DNA of 64,000 nucleotides from Alloascoidea africana (lineage: Eukaryota > Ascomycota > Alloascoideomycetes > Alloascoideales > Alloascoideaceae): positions 1-64,000 of the forward strand of contig JAKTTT010000053.1 in assembly GCA_030581615.1 (NCBI GenBank), read 5' to 3'. The position numbers and the translations under genes were made by a program. A model generated the notes under the pieces. It had not been told where the DNA came from. It searched no databases and saw only the letters and a program-made list of their open reading frames with translations. Of the stretch, positions 55,302-64,000 are shown one piece after another; position 1 is the first letter of the stretch; every line of letters starts with the position of its first letter.

Positions 55302-56363
55302 ATGATTCCTGCCAGGATACAATTTGCCAATAAAGAGAACGTGTCCCAGATTCTGCCACAAAAGGGTGGTGTGAAAGCACAAGATTCGAAAAGTTTAGGT
55401 TTAGTTGAAAATGGAAATGGAAAACAACAGATATTGGGTAAAGAAAAGTTAAGGACCAAGACATTTGCTCCAAGTTCTAAATCAGCAGTTGTTGCCACCA
55501 ATACTATCAAAAGGGTGCCACTAGGAAGCAAAAATGGGAATTTACAAGCCCCAAGTAGGATAGTTGGATTGGGAAGTACCAAGAACAAGTCTAAATCCAG
55601 TTGTTTTTCCATACCGGTAAATTCAACAGTTAATCAAAAGCCAACGTTTAAGGTGCCAAATGAGAAGAAACTTCAGAGAAGGAGAGGAAGAATCAGAATT
55701 AGACCTAAAGTGGAGACCGTTGCGAATACTGGTAATAACGCAAACGACCAACAACGGTTTAGTCCTCTTTCAGAAGACGACACTGTAGAAGATTTTGGCG
55801 ATCTCATTCCTTTAAATCGCGATCACAAGAAAGACAAGAAGAAACTTGACATGGAAGTTGAATACGTGCCATCTCCATCTGGTGCTGAGATGGATGATGC
55901 ACCTCTGGGGTTTGAACGGATAGATCTTGATCTGTTTTCTAATCGACCCAAGCGGAGAAGGTGGGACCTACCAAAGACTAACTTACAAGCAGTTAAAACG
56001 GAGCCAAGGATACACAAGGGGAGCAGTATCAATGAACCAAGACCGAAACAGAGAATAATAAACTCAAAGGTGAATAAAACGAGTATACCTGTTTTGACTA
56101 CTTATGATTCGAAAACTCGGATGGAATCGAGTTGGGGTGTAAAGACAAAATCGAATAGTCCGAGCCTGAAAGGAAAACAACGAAACGCTATGGCTGAGAA
56201 ACAGGTATCAGGCTCATCATTTTCTAGTGATGGCGGCGGTTTAGTCGCCGATGGACCAAGTGGCTTACAGAAAGAGGATTCCAATAGTACAAATATAGAA
56301 GAGGATGAGGATGAGTTGGACATAGGACTTGGAGACGAAGAACTTGACGATTTACTTTTATAA
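55302..56363 (+). CDS. PDS1: Securin candidate (Pds1-like), 353 aa
   Basis: Securin inhibits separase until the APC/C destroys it at anaphase. The ATG at 55302 is preferred because the KEN box then lies at residues 11-13 (QFANKENV), as in yeast securins. A D-box-like RVPLGSKN is at 71-78. The middle is basic and disordered. At about 185-210, EVEYVPSPSGAEMDDAPLGFE resembles the separase-binding segment of Pds1 (the stretch around LPYVPEGY). The C terminus is strongly acidic (DEDELDIGLGDEELDDLLL), again like Pds1. Securins have very little overall sequence conservation, so the call rests on these motifs in this order. Confidence 0.7.
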   Translation: MIPARIQFANKENVSQILPQKGGVKAQDSKSLGLVENGNGKQQILGKEKLRTKTFAPSSKSAVVATNTIKRVPLGSKNGNLQAPSRIVGLGSTKNKSKSSCFSIPVNSTVNQKPTFKVPNEKKLQRRRGRIRIRPKVETVANTGNNANDQQRFSPLSEDDTVEDFGDLIPLNRDHKKDKKKLDMEVEYVPSPSGAEMDDAPLGFERIDLDLFSNRPKRRRWDLPKTNLQAVKTEPRIHKGSSINEPRPKQRIINSKVNKTSIPVLTTYDSKTRMESSWGVKTKSNSPSLKGKQRNAMAEKQVSGSSFSSDGGGLVADGPSGLQKEDSNSTNIEEDEDELDIGLGDEELDDLLL

Positions 56364-56774
56364 ACATAGGGATAGGTTATACAAGCATTTTTAAGGGAAA
56401 AAAAAGATGAATTTATTGATATTTACAACTTGACTAATCGACATATTGATGATGATGATGATGATGATGATGATGAGAAGAAGAAGAAGGAGTAGAAACC
56501 CATGACCAAATTCAAAAAAGATAGATAGATAGATTTTTTTGATGCATAATATGGAGGATGGTATTGAGATTCGCTTCTTCTTTTTATATAGATAAGTTTT
56601 GCTGGTATTGGTACAAGGAGCAGGAGATTAGCAGGAAGGAAGCGAACTGGAAAAACAAAACAAAACAAAACAAAACAAAGCAAAACAGCAAATGGCAAAT
56701 GGCAAATGAAGGAAACAGGTATCAATTTATGTATTCTTTTTTAGGTTATTTTATCTCTTGTCTTTCTTTTGGTT
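56364..56774. other. Convergent 3' region with GAT and AAAAC repeats
   Basis: 411 bp between the 3' ends of the securin candidate and XDJ1. It holds a GAT triplet run (about 56447-56475) and AAAAC pentamers (about 56655-56685). No gene is seen. Confidence 0.6.
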
Positions 56775-58207
56775 TCACTGGACCGGACATTCTGGTCTAC
56801 GTCCAGCAGAAGAATCTGGATTGTAGCCATCGTCCGAAACGTCATCCGGGACGTTCTGGGACCGTTTCTGCTGCTGTTGATAATCGCCATCTGTATCATC
56901 GTCGTAATGTGGGAGCTGGCTCACATGTCGTAGAGAAAAGTCGACTTCATCGATATCCGATCTCGAAAGCTCTATTCCTGCTCGCTGTCTGCTTCCTGGA
57001 AGCACCTGCTGGACGAGTCTGATTTCGGAAGCCTCGACACACCATCCGTCCGGCGGGAACTCGATGTTCACCTTGATGTACAGATCTCCCTTGCGCTTTG
57101 TCTGTTTGATAGGCATTCCCTCGTTCCGCACGAAAATGTACTCGTTGGGCCGGATGACCTTGCCTCGCTGGGTCGAGATCTTGATTCCACGGCCGTCCAG
57201 GTGCTTGAGAACCACTTTGGAGAACCCGCACAGCGCATCGACAAGCGAAATCGAGATCTCCGCGTACAGATCGTCGCCTTTCCTCGTGAAGGTCGAGTGA
57301 GGCAGCTGGGTGAAGGTCAGCACCACGTCGCCCGTTATCTTGCCTGGGGCCTGGTCGGACTCGCCAGCCAGCACGACCGACTCGCCGCTTCGCGAGCCTC
57401 GGGGAATGTAGAACTCGAGGATCTTGGTCTCCTCGATGACCCCCGTGGTCTTGCACTTTTTGCACCGGTCCTTGGGCCGGTAGATGACGCCGCGGCCGAA
57501 GCAGTCTTTGCAACTCTCGTAGGTCTGGGACACGACCCCGGGCCCCATTCTCCTTAGCTTTCGAATGGATCCCTTGCCCTCGCACGCTGCGCACGGTTTG
57601 GTCGCCGCGTGCTGTTTCGCGCCCGTTCCCAGACACGAGGTACACAGAATGTTTCTCGTGCTGGTGATCTTGACGACCTTGCTCTTGTACAGGTCCTCCA
57701 GGGTGACGTTGACCTCGACCTTTGCGTCCTCTGTTCTTGCCTTGGGGTGTCCTGGGTCGCCGCCGTCGCCAGCATCGCTGTAATAGCCTCCGCCGGCATC
57801 TCCATTGGCATAGCCATAAGGAGGAGGCCCCCCGTTCATGTTCATGGACTCAAAAAACCGGACAAAGTCGTCCGGCGTGAAGGTCGGCACCTCTTCTTCA
57901 AAAGCAAATCCCTGGGGCTTCCCGTCTGGACCGTATATATCGTACTCTCTCCTTTTATCCGCTATAACAACAAGTTAGAAGGGCATCCACCAATTACAAA
58001 CCAACGAATATGCTATAGCTCACCATCTGAAAGAATCTCGTAGGCTCTGCTGACCTCTTTGAAGCGGTGTTCTGCGTCCTCCCGTTCTTCTTCTGGGACC
58101 TTGTCCGGATGGGACAAAAGGGCCGCCTTTCTATAAGCCTTTCTGATCTCTGCGGTGGAGGCCGACCTGTCCACGCCTAGAATATCATACAGGTCTCTTT
58201 CCTCCAT
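56775..58207 (-). CDS. XDJ1: Class A J-protein Xdj1-like (Hsp40), 2 exons, 456 aa
   Basis: Co-chaperone that stimulates Hsp70. Exon 1 is 58024-58207, the intron 57962-58023 (GTGAGC donor, TTCTAAC branch, TATAG acceptor), exon 2 56775-57961. The J domain has the HPD triad (SHPDKVP, about residues 33-35). A Gly-rich linker follows, then four zinc-binding repeats: [24 protein letters not shown] and CKKCKTTG. Two C-terminal substrate-binding beta domains complete it. The end is ECPVQ, a possible CaaX prenylation box (CPVQ). Length matches yeast Xdj1 (459 aa), which acts at the mitochondrial outer membrane with Tom22. It is divergent with MDM10 (186 bp), another mitochondrial outer-membrane gene. 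Confidence 0.88.
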
Positions 58208-58392
58208 GTCTTGTGGTTTTATGGGAATTTTTCGCTTATAAAAATAATAAAAATGTGGTAGGCAAAAGAACTACAGTGTGTGGGACTCTAATAAAAAAAA
58301 AAAAATTCAGTCAAGTTAGTAAAAAAAGATTTACTACTACCACACTCACTCCTTCGTCAGGACATAATTCCATTTGGACTGGACTGGATCCG

Positions 58393-59610
58393 ATGCAGAG
58401 CTATATTGACTACGTCCAGCACAGCTTCTTCTCGGCCACGGGCTGGGACGAAAACAACCTGTATCCGGCCGTCGTCGCCACGCCCAGAGCCATGCTGGGC
58501 TTCCAGGTCCCGCGGGCGCTGATGCTGGAGGTGGCCTCACAGCCGTCTGCCAACTCGGCCAACGCCTATGTGCTCTCGAACCTGGGCATTATCCACGGGT
58601 CTCTGGCCTATTTGTACTCGACCACGCCGCTGCTGGGCCTGGCACAGTCCAAGAACGTCGACTTGCAGTCTGCAATTCCCGGATACCGGATGCTGGAGCC
58701 TCTGAAGCGGCCAGAGGACCCAAGACTGTGGGAGGTCTGGCAGGCCGGCCGCAGAGTCGACCGCAAACACACGCTGCTCTACGGCCGAATGTTTCTCCCG
58801 GGGGCTGCTCTCGAGGCAATGCTGATCCGGCGCATTTCGCCAGTGACCCAGGTTCTCGTCAAGTGTGTTGGCGACGAGCGACACCGGAACGGAGGCGCCA
58901 TGACGATGGTTCTCCAGCGGGACTGGGGCAAGTGCTCCAACGAGTACATCTACTCCACGACGGAGAACCTGCTTGGCTTCCGCGGGCTGTATAACGTGGG
59001 TTTCGAGGAACGGGTACGAGAAAGGTCGCCCTCGAGGCTTTCCCTGGGCGGCGAGCTCTACTATGGGGTCTCAAACAAGAGCCCTGGTCTGTCAGCCGCG
59101 GTTCGCTATTCGACCCAGTCGGCCTACACGGGCAAGCCCTTGACAATGACTCTGGCGTGCAATCCGATCGTGGGTCACATTTCGAGCACCTATACCGTGC
59201 GGACAAGCGTTCAGTCCTGTTTCTGTTCGCAGTACGACTTTAATTTCTACTCCTATACCAGTAATCTCCAGGTTGGTTGTGAGCTATGGCGTAAGGCTCT
59301 TCCAAATAGCAGCCAAGATCAAGATCAGGAAGAAGAACAAGAAGAGGAAACGCTGAAGAAACAGCGAATCACGGAGATGACCCAGTCTCCCATCACAGTG
59401 TTCAATTCGCTAGCGAATAAAACAGATCTCTCCAGCGTCATAAAGGCAAGTACGTCTTTGGGCGAAAACACTTTGAAATTGTTATGGGAGGGCAGATACA
59501 GAGACTTTTTGGTCTCTACTGGGGTAGAACTTAGTTTTGTGGAGAATGCTCCTGAGGTTAAAGCATTCGGTGTACAATTGCAATACTCTTCTTCTTCTTC
59601 ATCGTCATGA
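58393..59610 (+). CDS. MDM10: Mitochondrial distribution and morphology protein Mdm10, 405 aa
   Basis: Outer-membrane beta-barrel shared by the ERMES ER-mitochondria tether and the SAM assembly machinery. ATG 58393 gives the conserved start MQSYIDYVQHSFFSATGWDENNLY. RALMLEVASQPSANSANAYVLSN, GSLAYLYSTTPL and AGRRVDRKHTLLYGRMFLPGAALEAM are diagnostic. Amphipathic strands alternate through the length. The end is QLQYSSSSSSS. A Glu-rich insertion (QDQEEEQEEE) lies at about 315-325. The frame extends upstream without support. The gene is GC-richer than its surroundings in its first 800 bp. Confidence 0.96.
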   Translation: MQSYIDYVQHSFFSATGWDENNLYPAVVATPRAMLGFQVPRALMLEVASQPSANSANAYVLSNLGIIHGSLAYLYSTTPLLGLAQSKNVDLQSAIPGYRMLEPLKRPEDPRLWEVWQAGRRVDRKHTLLYGRMFLPGAALEAMLIRRISPVTQVLVKCVGDERHRNGGAMTMVLQRDWGKCSNEYIYSTTENLLGFRGLYNVGFEERVRERSPSRLSLGGELYYGVSNKSPGLSAAVRYSTQSAYTGKPLTMTLACNPIVGHISSTYTVRTSVQSCFCSQYDFNFYSYTSNLQVGCELWRKALPNSSQDQDQEEEQEEETLKKQRITEMTQSPITVFNSLANKTDLSSVIKASTSLGENTLKLLWEGRYRDFLVSTGVELSFVENAPEVKAFGVQLQYSSSSSSS

Positions 59611-59643
59611 GCTTTTTTGGTCTATTTACACACATATAAATTT

Positions 59644-61299
59644 CTATTTACAAAACTTTGCAAATTGGTCAAACCGCTCAATTGCTTCCTTCACACCGAG
59701 AATCTCCACAATCTTGTGCAATTTGATTCCCGAAACGTTCCCACAAAGTGCAATCCGCAATGTTTTGAAAACAATGCTTTTTTGACTTACTCGACGCCCT
59801 TGATCACACTGTTCTTTGACAAATGTGTCCAACAACAAGTTCAGATCTGCTGGCGATGTCGTCGCATTGATATTTACAGGTGCGAGCATTTTCAACAATT
59901 GATCCAGAATATCGGTTACAACAACAACTTTATGAGCTTCCAGAAATTGTTCAACTTGAGATGATTCGGTATAGGTTGGCTGTTTATAAAAAAAACCAAA
60001 CTTGGGGATAAACTCTGCCAAATAGTTCAACGAATTGGAAACCTCTTTCAGAATCTGTTCAGTGTATTCCAGATCATACTTTGACCCCCCAATGTATTCT
60101 TCTGCATATTTGTGACATATTTGTACAGCTTTTGTAAAGTTGCTTGAATCGGATAATTCTTTTTGTAGATATTGTCTATTGAAAAAATCGAGTTTCTTAT
60201 CATCCACTTTTGCATTGCCTCTTGTTAAAGCATCTAGAGAAAATGCACGCTCCATTTCTTTCAAAGTCATGACCTCGGACGAGCCTCCCGCTACTGTTTC
60301 ACGTTTGCTTGAAGACGAGGGACTCCATCCGAAAAGCGCTACAAAGTTGAGAAGAGCACCAGGAAGCACACCTCTGTCTCTCATTGACAGCACACCCGCG
60401 TCCCCTGCTCTTTTGCTCAGTTTCTTATCACTGAGAGATGTTAACAGCGGGATATGCACAAACTGCGGTGGATCCCAATTGAAAGCTCGGTACAATTGAA
60501 TATGCTTTGGAGTCGAGGGAAGCCATTCTTCACCACGGATAACGTATGTGATCTTCATGAGATGGTCATCAATCACGCTCGCAAAGTGATAAGTTGGCAG
60601 CCCGTCCGACTTGACAAGAATCGGATCCTCGTACCTGGGGTCCGAGACGTGCACATGGGGCTGGATGGACACCTGGCCATGAAGCAGATCCACAAAGCTC
60701 GGATACTCTGCTGGAGTCTTGAGCCGTATAGTGTGCTCGACCTCATGTCCAGCCGCCAGCCTCGACTGGACCTCGTCCCTCGACAGATGCGCACAGTGCC
60801 GGTCGTAGGACGCTGTTGATGGAGGCACCAGCCGCTGAGCAGACCGTCTCAGGCTGTCCAGTCTGTCCTTGCTACAAAAACACCGGTAAGCCTGTCCGGA
60901 CTCCAGGAGCTGGTCCACGTAGCGGGCGTATATCGATGCTCGTTCAGACTGCTTGTAAGGTCCGTAGGGTCCACCAACATGAGGTCCCTCGTCCACACTG
61001 AGCCCGCACCATTCAAGACTCCTGTAGATATTTTCCTCTGCACCAGACACAAGCCGTTTCCGATCCGTGTCTTCCAGCCGTAGCAGGAACTGACCCCCCG
61101 TGTTGCGTGCCAGGAGATAGTTGTAAAGAGCTGTTCGCAACGATCCAACGTGAAGAACTCCTGTTGGAGAAGGCGCAAACCTCGTCCGCGAAGGCGTCGA
61201 TGGGTGATTCCGCACACTCGATACGCCCAGTCTCCTGCCCTTGCCAAGAGACAGTCTTTTTCCCGTCGAAGCCCACCGTATGAACCGGAGCTGGGCCAT
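59644..61299 (-). CDS. MSE1: Mitochondrial glutamyl-tRNA synthetase, 551 aa
   Basis: Charges mitochondrial tRNA-Glu. ATG at 61299 is chosen because it starts a clear mitochondrial presequence (MAQLRFIRWASTGKRLSLGK); another in-frame ATG at 61356 would put acidic residues in front of it. The HIGH-type motif is in APSPTGVLHVGSLRTALYN and the KMSKS-type motif is SDKKLSKR. FLLRLEDTDRKR and VSDGLPTYHFASVIDD-like blocks (class I GlxRS) are present. The C-terminal anticodon-binding helical domain is present. Length agrees with yeast Mse1 (536 aa). It is tail-to-tail with MDM10, 33 bp apart. Confidence 0.95.
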   Translation of the reverse strand: MAQLRFIRWASTGKRLSLGKGRRLGVSSVRNHPSTPSRTRFAPSPTGVLHVGSLRTALYNYLLARNTGGQFLLRLEDTDRKRLVSGAEENIYRSLEWCGLSVDEGPHVGGPYGPYKQSERASIYARYVDQLLESGQAYRCFCSKDRLDSLRRSAQRLVPPSTASYDRHCAHLSRDEVQSRLAAGHEVEHTIRLKTPAEYPSFVDLLHGQVSIQPHVHVSDPRYEDPILVKSDGLPTYHFASVIDDHLMKITYVIRGEEWLPSTPKHIQLYRAFNWDPPQFVHIPLLTSLSDKKLSKRAGDAGVLSMRDRGVLPGALLNFVALFGWSPSSSSKRETVAGGSSEVMTLKEMERAFSLDALTRGNAKVDDKKLDFFNRQYLQKELSDSSNFTKAVQICHKYAEEYIGGSKYDLEYTEQILKEVSNSLNYLAEFIPKFGFFYKQPTYTESSQVEQFLEAHKVVVVTDILDQLLKMLAPVNINATTSPADLNLLLDTFVKEQCDQGRRVSQKSIVFKTLRIALCGNVSGIKLHKIVEILGVKEAIERFDQFAKFCK

Positions 61300-61432
61300 A
61301 TTCCAATCTATCTCTACGTTTAAATGTCCGCCATGTCCTGGTATTAATTTCTCCATAGTGGGGGGTGTATGGGTGATACTTCTATCCAAAAAAACGCTAA
61401 TAAAACTAAAAGATGAAGATTAAGATGAAGAG

Positions 61433-62458
61433 CTACTTGAGCACCACGATAAGCAGCAGCAGAATCAGCGAGAGCACGCCGATCGTGACCCAGTGTCCGT
61501 TTTCCTTGGCCTTGGTCGAGAAGACGCTCAGATTCCGTTTGGCTTTGCTCAGTCTGGACTCGTTCCGGGTCATCATGTAGTCCACGTCTTCCAGTAGGGT
61601 CATCTGCTCATCGAGTTCTCCATTAATTGTAAGACCCAGTTCTCGTTGAGCACTGATTGACGCCGATAACATATCGAGATGGTTATCCTGCTGCATCATT
61701 ACCTGTTGCTGTTGTGCGTAGATCTCTGTGTTGGTATTATCTGCCAGTCCGGCCTCCAGTTGAGACGGCGTTGGCGTTGATGATGATTGGTCTGCGAGTA
61801 GATCGGAAAATAGCATTGATCGATTAGCCTCATCTTCGTTGTCCTTATAAGGCCTTTGCTGCTGCTGCTCTGTTGGGTTGTTCTGAAAGCCCAAGGGCTG
61901 TTGTGAAGTTGGTTGTTTGTTCTCTGAAACTGAGACTGAGGCTGCTGTTGGGGGCTCAATCAGATTATCTTTAAACCGGACAGTTTTGGGAGTAGAATCC
62001 GCCTCGGGGCTCCTAAACAGGGGAACAATTAGACAATTCCTGACTCGAGAAAGATCTGATAAAGAAAACAGTTCAAACTCACCGTTCGAAAATATAGTCA
62101 TCTTTCGATATGGAGTCATCATCTCTCACAATACGGTCCAGAATCCGATTGTATCTGTTCACTATGGCATCGAAGGAGGCCTGTCTATACACATCGCAAC
62201 GCCGTTAGCACCAAAGATCCCAAATTCTTCTCCTCCTTGCTCTAAAACATACGCCTTTGGCCGATTTCGCACGCTGCTGCTACCAAGCTGTGAATCAAAG
62301 AGCTTTAGACTGGCCACTATATCACTCAGATTTGCCACAAGATCCGATTGGTCTGTGTCGGAGGGCCGCAGACCCATCTTCTTCAACCGGTCCCGCTCAT
62401 CCACCAGCGTCCTCAGCCCGTCCAGCTTCAGGTTGATCTTGGCCTTGCTGACCGACAT
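61433..62458 (-). CDS. SYN8: Endosomal Qc-SNARE (Syn8-like), 3 exons, 295 aa
   Basis: Exon 1 is 62253-62458, exon 2 62083-62184, exon 3 61433-62012; introns of 68 and 70 nt with GTATGT and GTGAGT donors, all in phase. The N-terminal helical domain starts MSVSKAKINLKLDGLRTLVD and includes ERDRLKKMGL. Exon 2 adds QASFDAIVNRYNRILDRIV. A Gln/Ser-rich linker precedes a complete SNARE motif: NHLDMLSASISAQRELG, then the zero-layer glutamine in GELDEQMTLLEDVDYMM, then the tail anchor VTIGVLSLILLLLIVVLK. It is probably the endosome/vacuole fusion Qc-SNARE. It contrasts with the Tlg1-like protein at 18114, which lacks this motif. Confidence 0.88.
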
Positions 62459-62725
62459 GTTTGGCTCTCTTACTCTGTGGCGATGGGCCTCTTATTTCCT
62501 TCCTTGGGAGTACGTGGGTGTACGGGTGTTTTGCCAAGGTGTGATGTGCCGCAAACCTCCAAAAGCTAAAACACATTCTGGGGAAAACACCTTTTGCACA
62601 AAACACACGCCTTCTTCCCAGTCCCTGTTTACTGTTTTGTTTACCCTTTTCTCACTTATCGTTTGGCTTGTTTGAGGGTGTTTTTTGTTTTGTTTTGTTT
62701 TTGCCGTGGAAGGAGGAGTTAAACG

Positions 62726-64000
62726 ATGTCTGGAGACCTCCAAGAAGAGCGCTTGGATTCTACTTCTGGTTCAGACACTGAGACAGGCTACGATATTTAC
62801 GATCCACAGATTTTACCCAAACTGGATCCTCGTTCCTATATTTACCAAAAGGCAAGTCTGGTTGATGAGCTCATTTGTCCGATATGCCAATCACCCTTTG
62901 TTGACCCGTATTTGACTTCGTGTGGGTATGTGTACCTTTCTCATTTTTGTTTATTTGAAAATTCCATTCTTGCTAATTTTAACACTGGATTTCATCTAGA
63001 CACACTTTTTGCAAAGATTGCCTTTCAAAATCTCTCAACTCGACAAATAATCGATGTCCCATTGATCGAACGCTGTTAAAAGAGGGCCATGATGATGTGT
63101 TCCCAGCCCCGGTCATAATCCCGAACCTGGTGGATGCGCTGATATGTGAATGTCCGAACCGCTCACGAGGTTGTTCTTATACTGGGCCGCGTTGGAGTAT
63201 CGAGGCCCATGTGCATGAAGAATGTGGATACACGAGAGTCCTTGTGGATGGAGAGCTTGTTGAACGGAGACTACTTGAGGATGATGAAACAAGTGATATG
63301 GAAAGCAAGGAACAGGAAGAAAAGAATGAAGGAAAAGAGGAAAATGAAGAGATATTGTCACAGGATGATCGGATAAAACAGCTAGAGCAAACTGTTAATC
63401 AACAACACAAGATGATATCAACACTGCTAAACTCGATATCAAGGGGTAAGGTATCGATACTGGAAACCGATTCACGAAGGGGGCTTCAAGTCACAGAAGA
63501 CACACCTATCGAGGTTGTTCCGCCTGCCGCACCCACGTCTCCAACCCAGAACGACGAATATATCCATCTGTTGATGGAGAACGAGCGCATGCGACAGGAG
63601 ATTGATCGACTTTCCACGACGGTACGCGAATTGGAACAGAGCCAGCGGATGCTGCCCATGGTCATTCAGGACACTTCGCGAAACCAGGAGGAAATGCAAG
63701 GCATGAGGATGATGCTGAACGGGCTTCGTCAACAACTCAACTTTCTCATGTTGGAGCGGCGGGCCGGGATGTCGAGTCTCATGAACGCCGCCGCTGCCTC
63801 TTCTGGCGGAGCCGCTGGTGCTGGCACCGGTGGATTCCTCGATGACCCAACTGCCGCAGTCGGAGGAAGTGCCGGAGCAGCGGGCTATCCAATGATGATT
63901 CCAGGATGGGGGCCCATGAACATGAACATGAACATGTCTTTGGGAATGGGAATGGGCATGAATCTGTCGGGACGAGGCCGAAACGGCTCGGGAGAAAGAC
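62726..64000 (+). CDS. RING (C3HC3D) and TRAF-type zinc-finger protein, 3' cut by window
   Basis: Exon 1 is 62726-62925, the intron 62926-62999 (GTATGT donor, TGCTAAT branch, ATCTAG acceptor), exon 2 63000 to the window end, open throughout. The splice completes a RING finger: CPIC, then SCGHTFC, KDC and CPIDR, with Asp in the last ligand position (C3HC3D, as in human RNF41/NRDP1). A TRAF-like zinc segment (CECPNRSRGCSYTG, then EAHVHEECGY) follows, then an acidic stretch, coiled coil (about 265-310) and a Gly/Ala/Met-rich tail. The layout suggests a ubiquitin ligase. The substrate is unknown, and the C terminus is outside the window. Confidence 0.85.

Noticed and set aside
56947-57645. 232-codon minus-strand frame inside XDJ1
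   Set aside because: It overlaps the conserved XDJ1 zinc and substrate-binding region in another frame and has no independent features.
61300-61356. Longer MSE1 start at 61356
   Set aside because: It would place an acidic, hydrophilic segment ahead of the clear presequence that begins at 61299.

Overview
This is a nuclear fragment from a budding-yeast-like ascomycete (Saccharomycotina or a near relative). The genes are fungal: an ATP2 end, an Sfm1-type SPOUT methyltransferase, ORM, RCF1, NDC1, RAD52, MDM10, XDJ1 and MSE1. Introns are short (53-151 nt), with GTAAGT/GTATGT donors and often an exact TACTAAC branch site. CTG reads as leucine at conserved positions (ATP2 codon 2-4; the two CTG codons of the DLSNLNRQ motif of UBA3 at 46034 and 46043), so the CUG-Ser and CUG-Ala codes do not apply. 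The species cannot be named from this window.

Layout. 1-10 kb: the 3' end of ATP2, then on the minus strand an MCX1/ClpX-type ATPase, an ER UDP-glucose:glycoprotein glucosyltransferase and a methyltransferase-like protein. 10-12.3 kb: a long intergenic tract. 12.3-29.6 kb: a first insulin-degrading-enzyme-type M16 protease (STE23-like), a TDA3-like flavoprotein, a syntaxin-6-like protein with no visible SNARE motif, a large coiled-coil protein, SFM1, ORM, an AHC1-like zinc-finger protein, an unknown small protein and TRS31. 30-35 kb: accessory region with two tandem paralogous secreted or cell-wall proteins and a short, broken LTR-retrotransposon relic with a 5-bp target duplication. 35-41 kb: a secreted subtilase preceded by 3.3 kb without a recognisable gene. 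41-64 kb: a compact housekeeping block of RCF1, NDC1, RAD52, UBA3, an EamA transporter, a second M16 protease with a mitochondrial-looking presequence, DPH5, a securin candidate, XDJ1, MDM10, MSE1, SYN8, and a RING/TRAF-type protein cut by the window end.

Themes. Many products act in mitochondria (ATP2, MCX1, RCF1, MDM10, MSE1, possibly the second M16 protease) or in the secretory and endosomal system (glucosyltransferase, ORM, TRS31, SYN8, the Tlg1-like protein, subtilase, wall proteins). I reconstructed 25 introns in 17 genes by joining reading frames at splice signals. All are inferred from sequence, not from transcripts. The most unusual items are the SNARE-less Tlg1-like protein, the two catalytically intact M16A paralogues with different N termini, the gene-conversion-like patch between the wall-protein genes, and a 54-nt RAD52 intron that can be read through in frame. 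I did not find a wholly new multi-gene system. No tRNA, rRNA or CRISPR array was seen.
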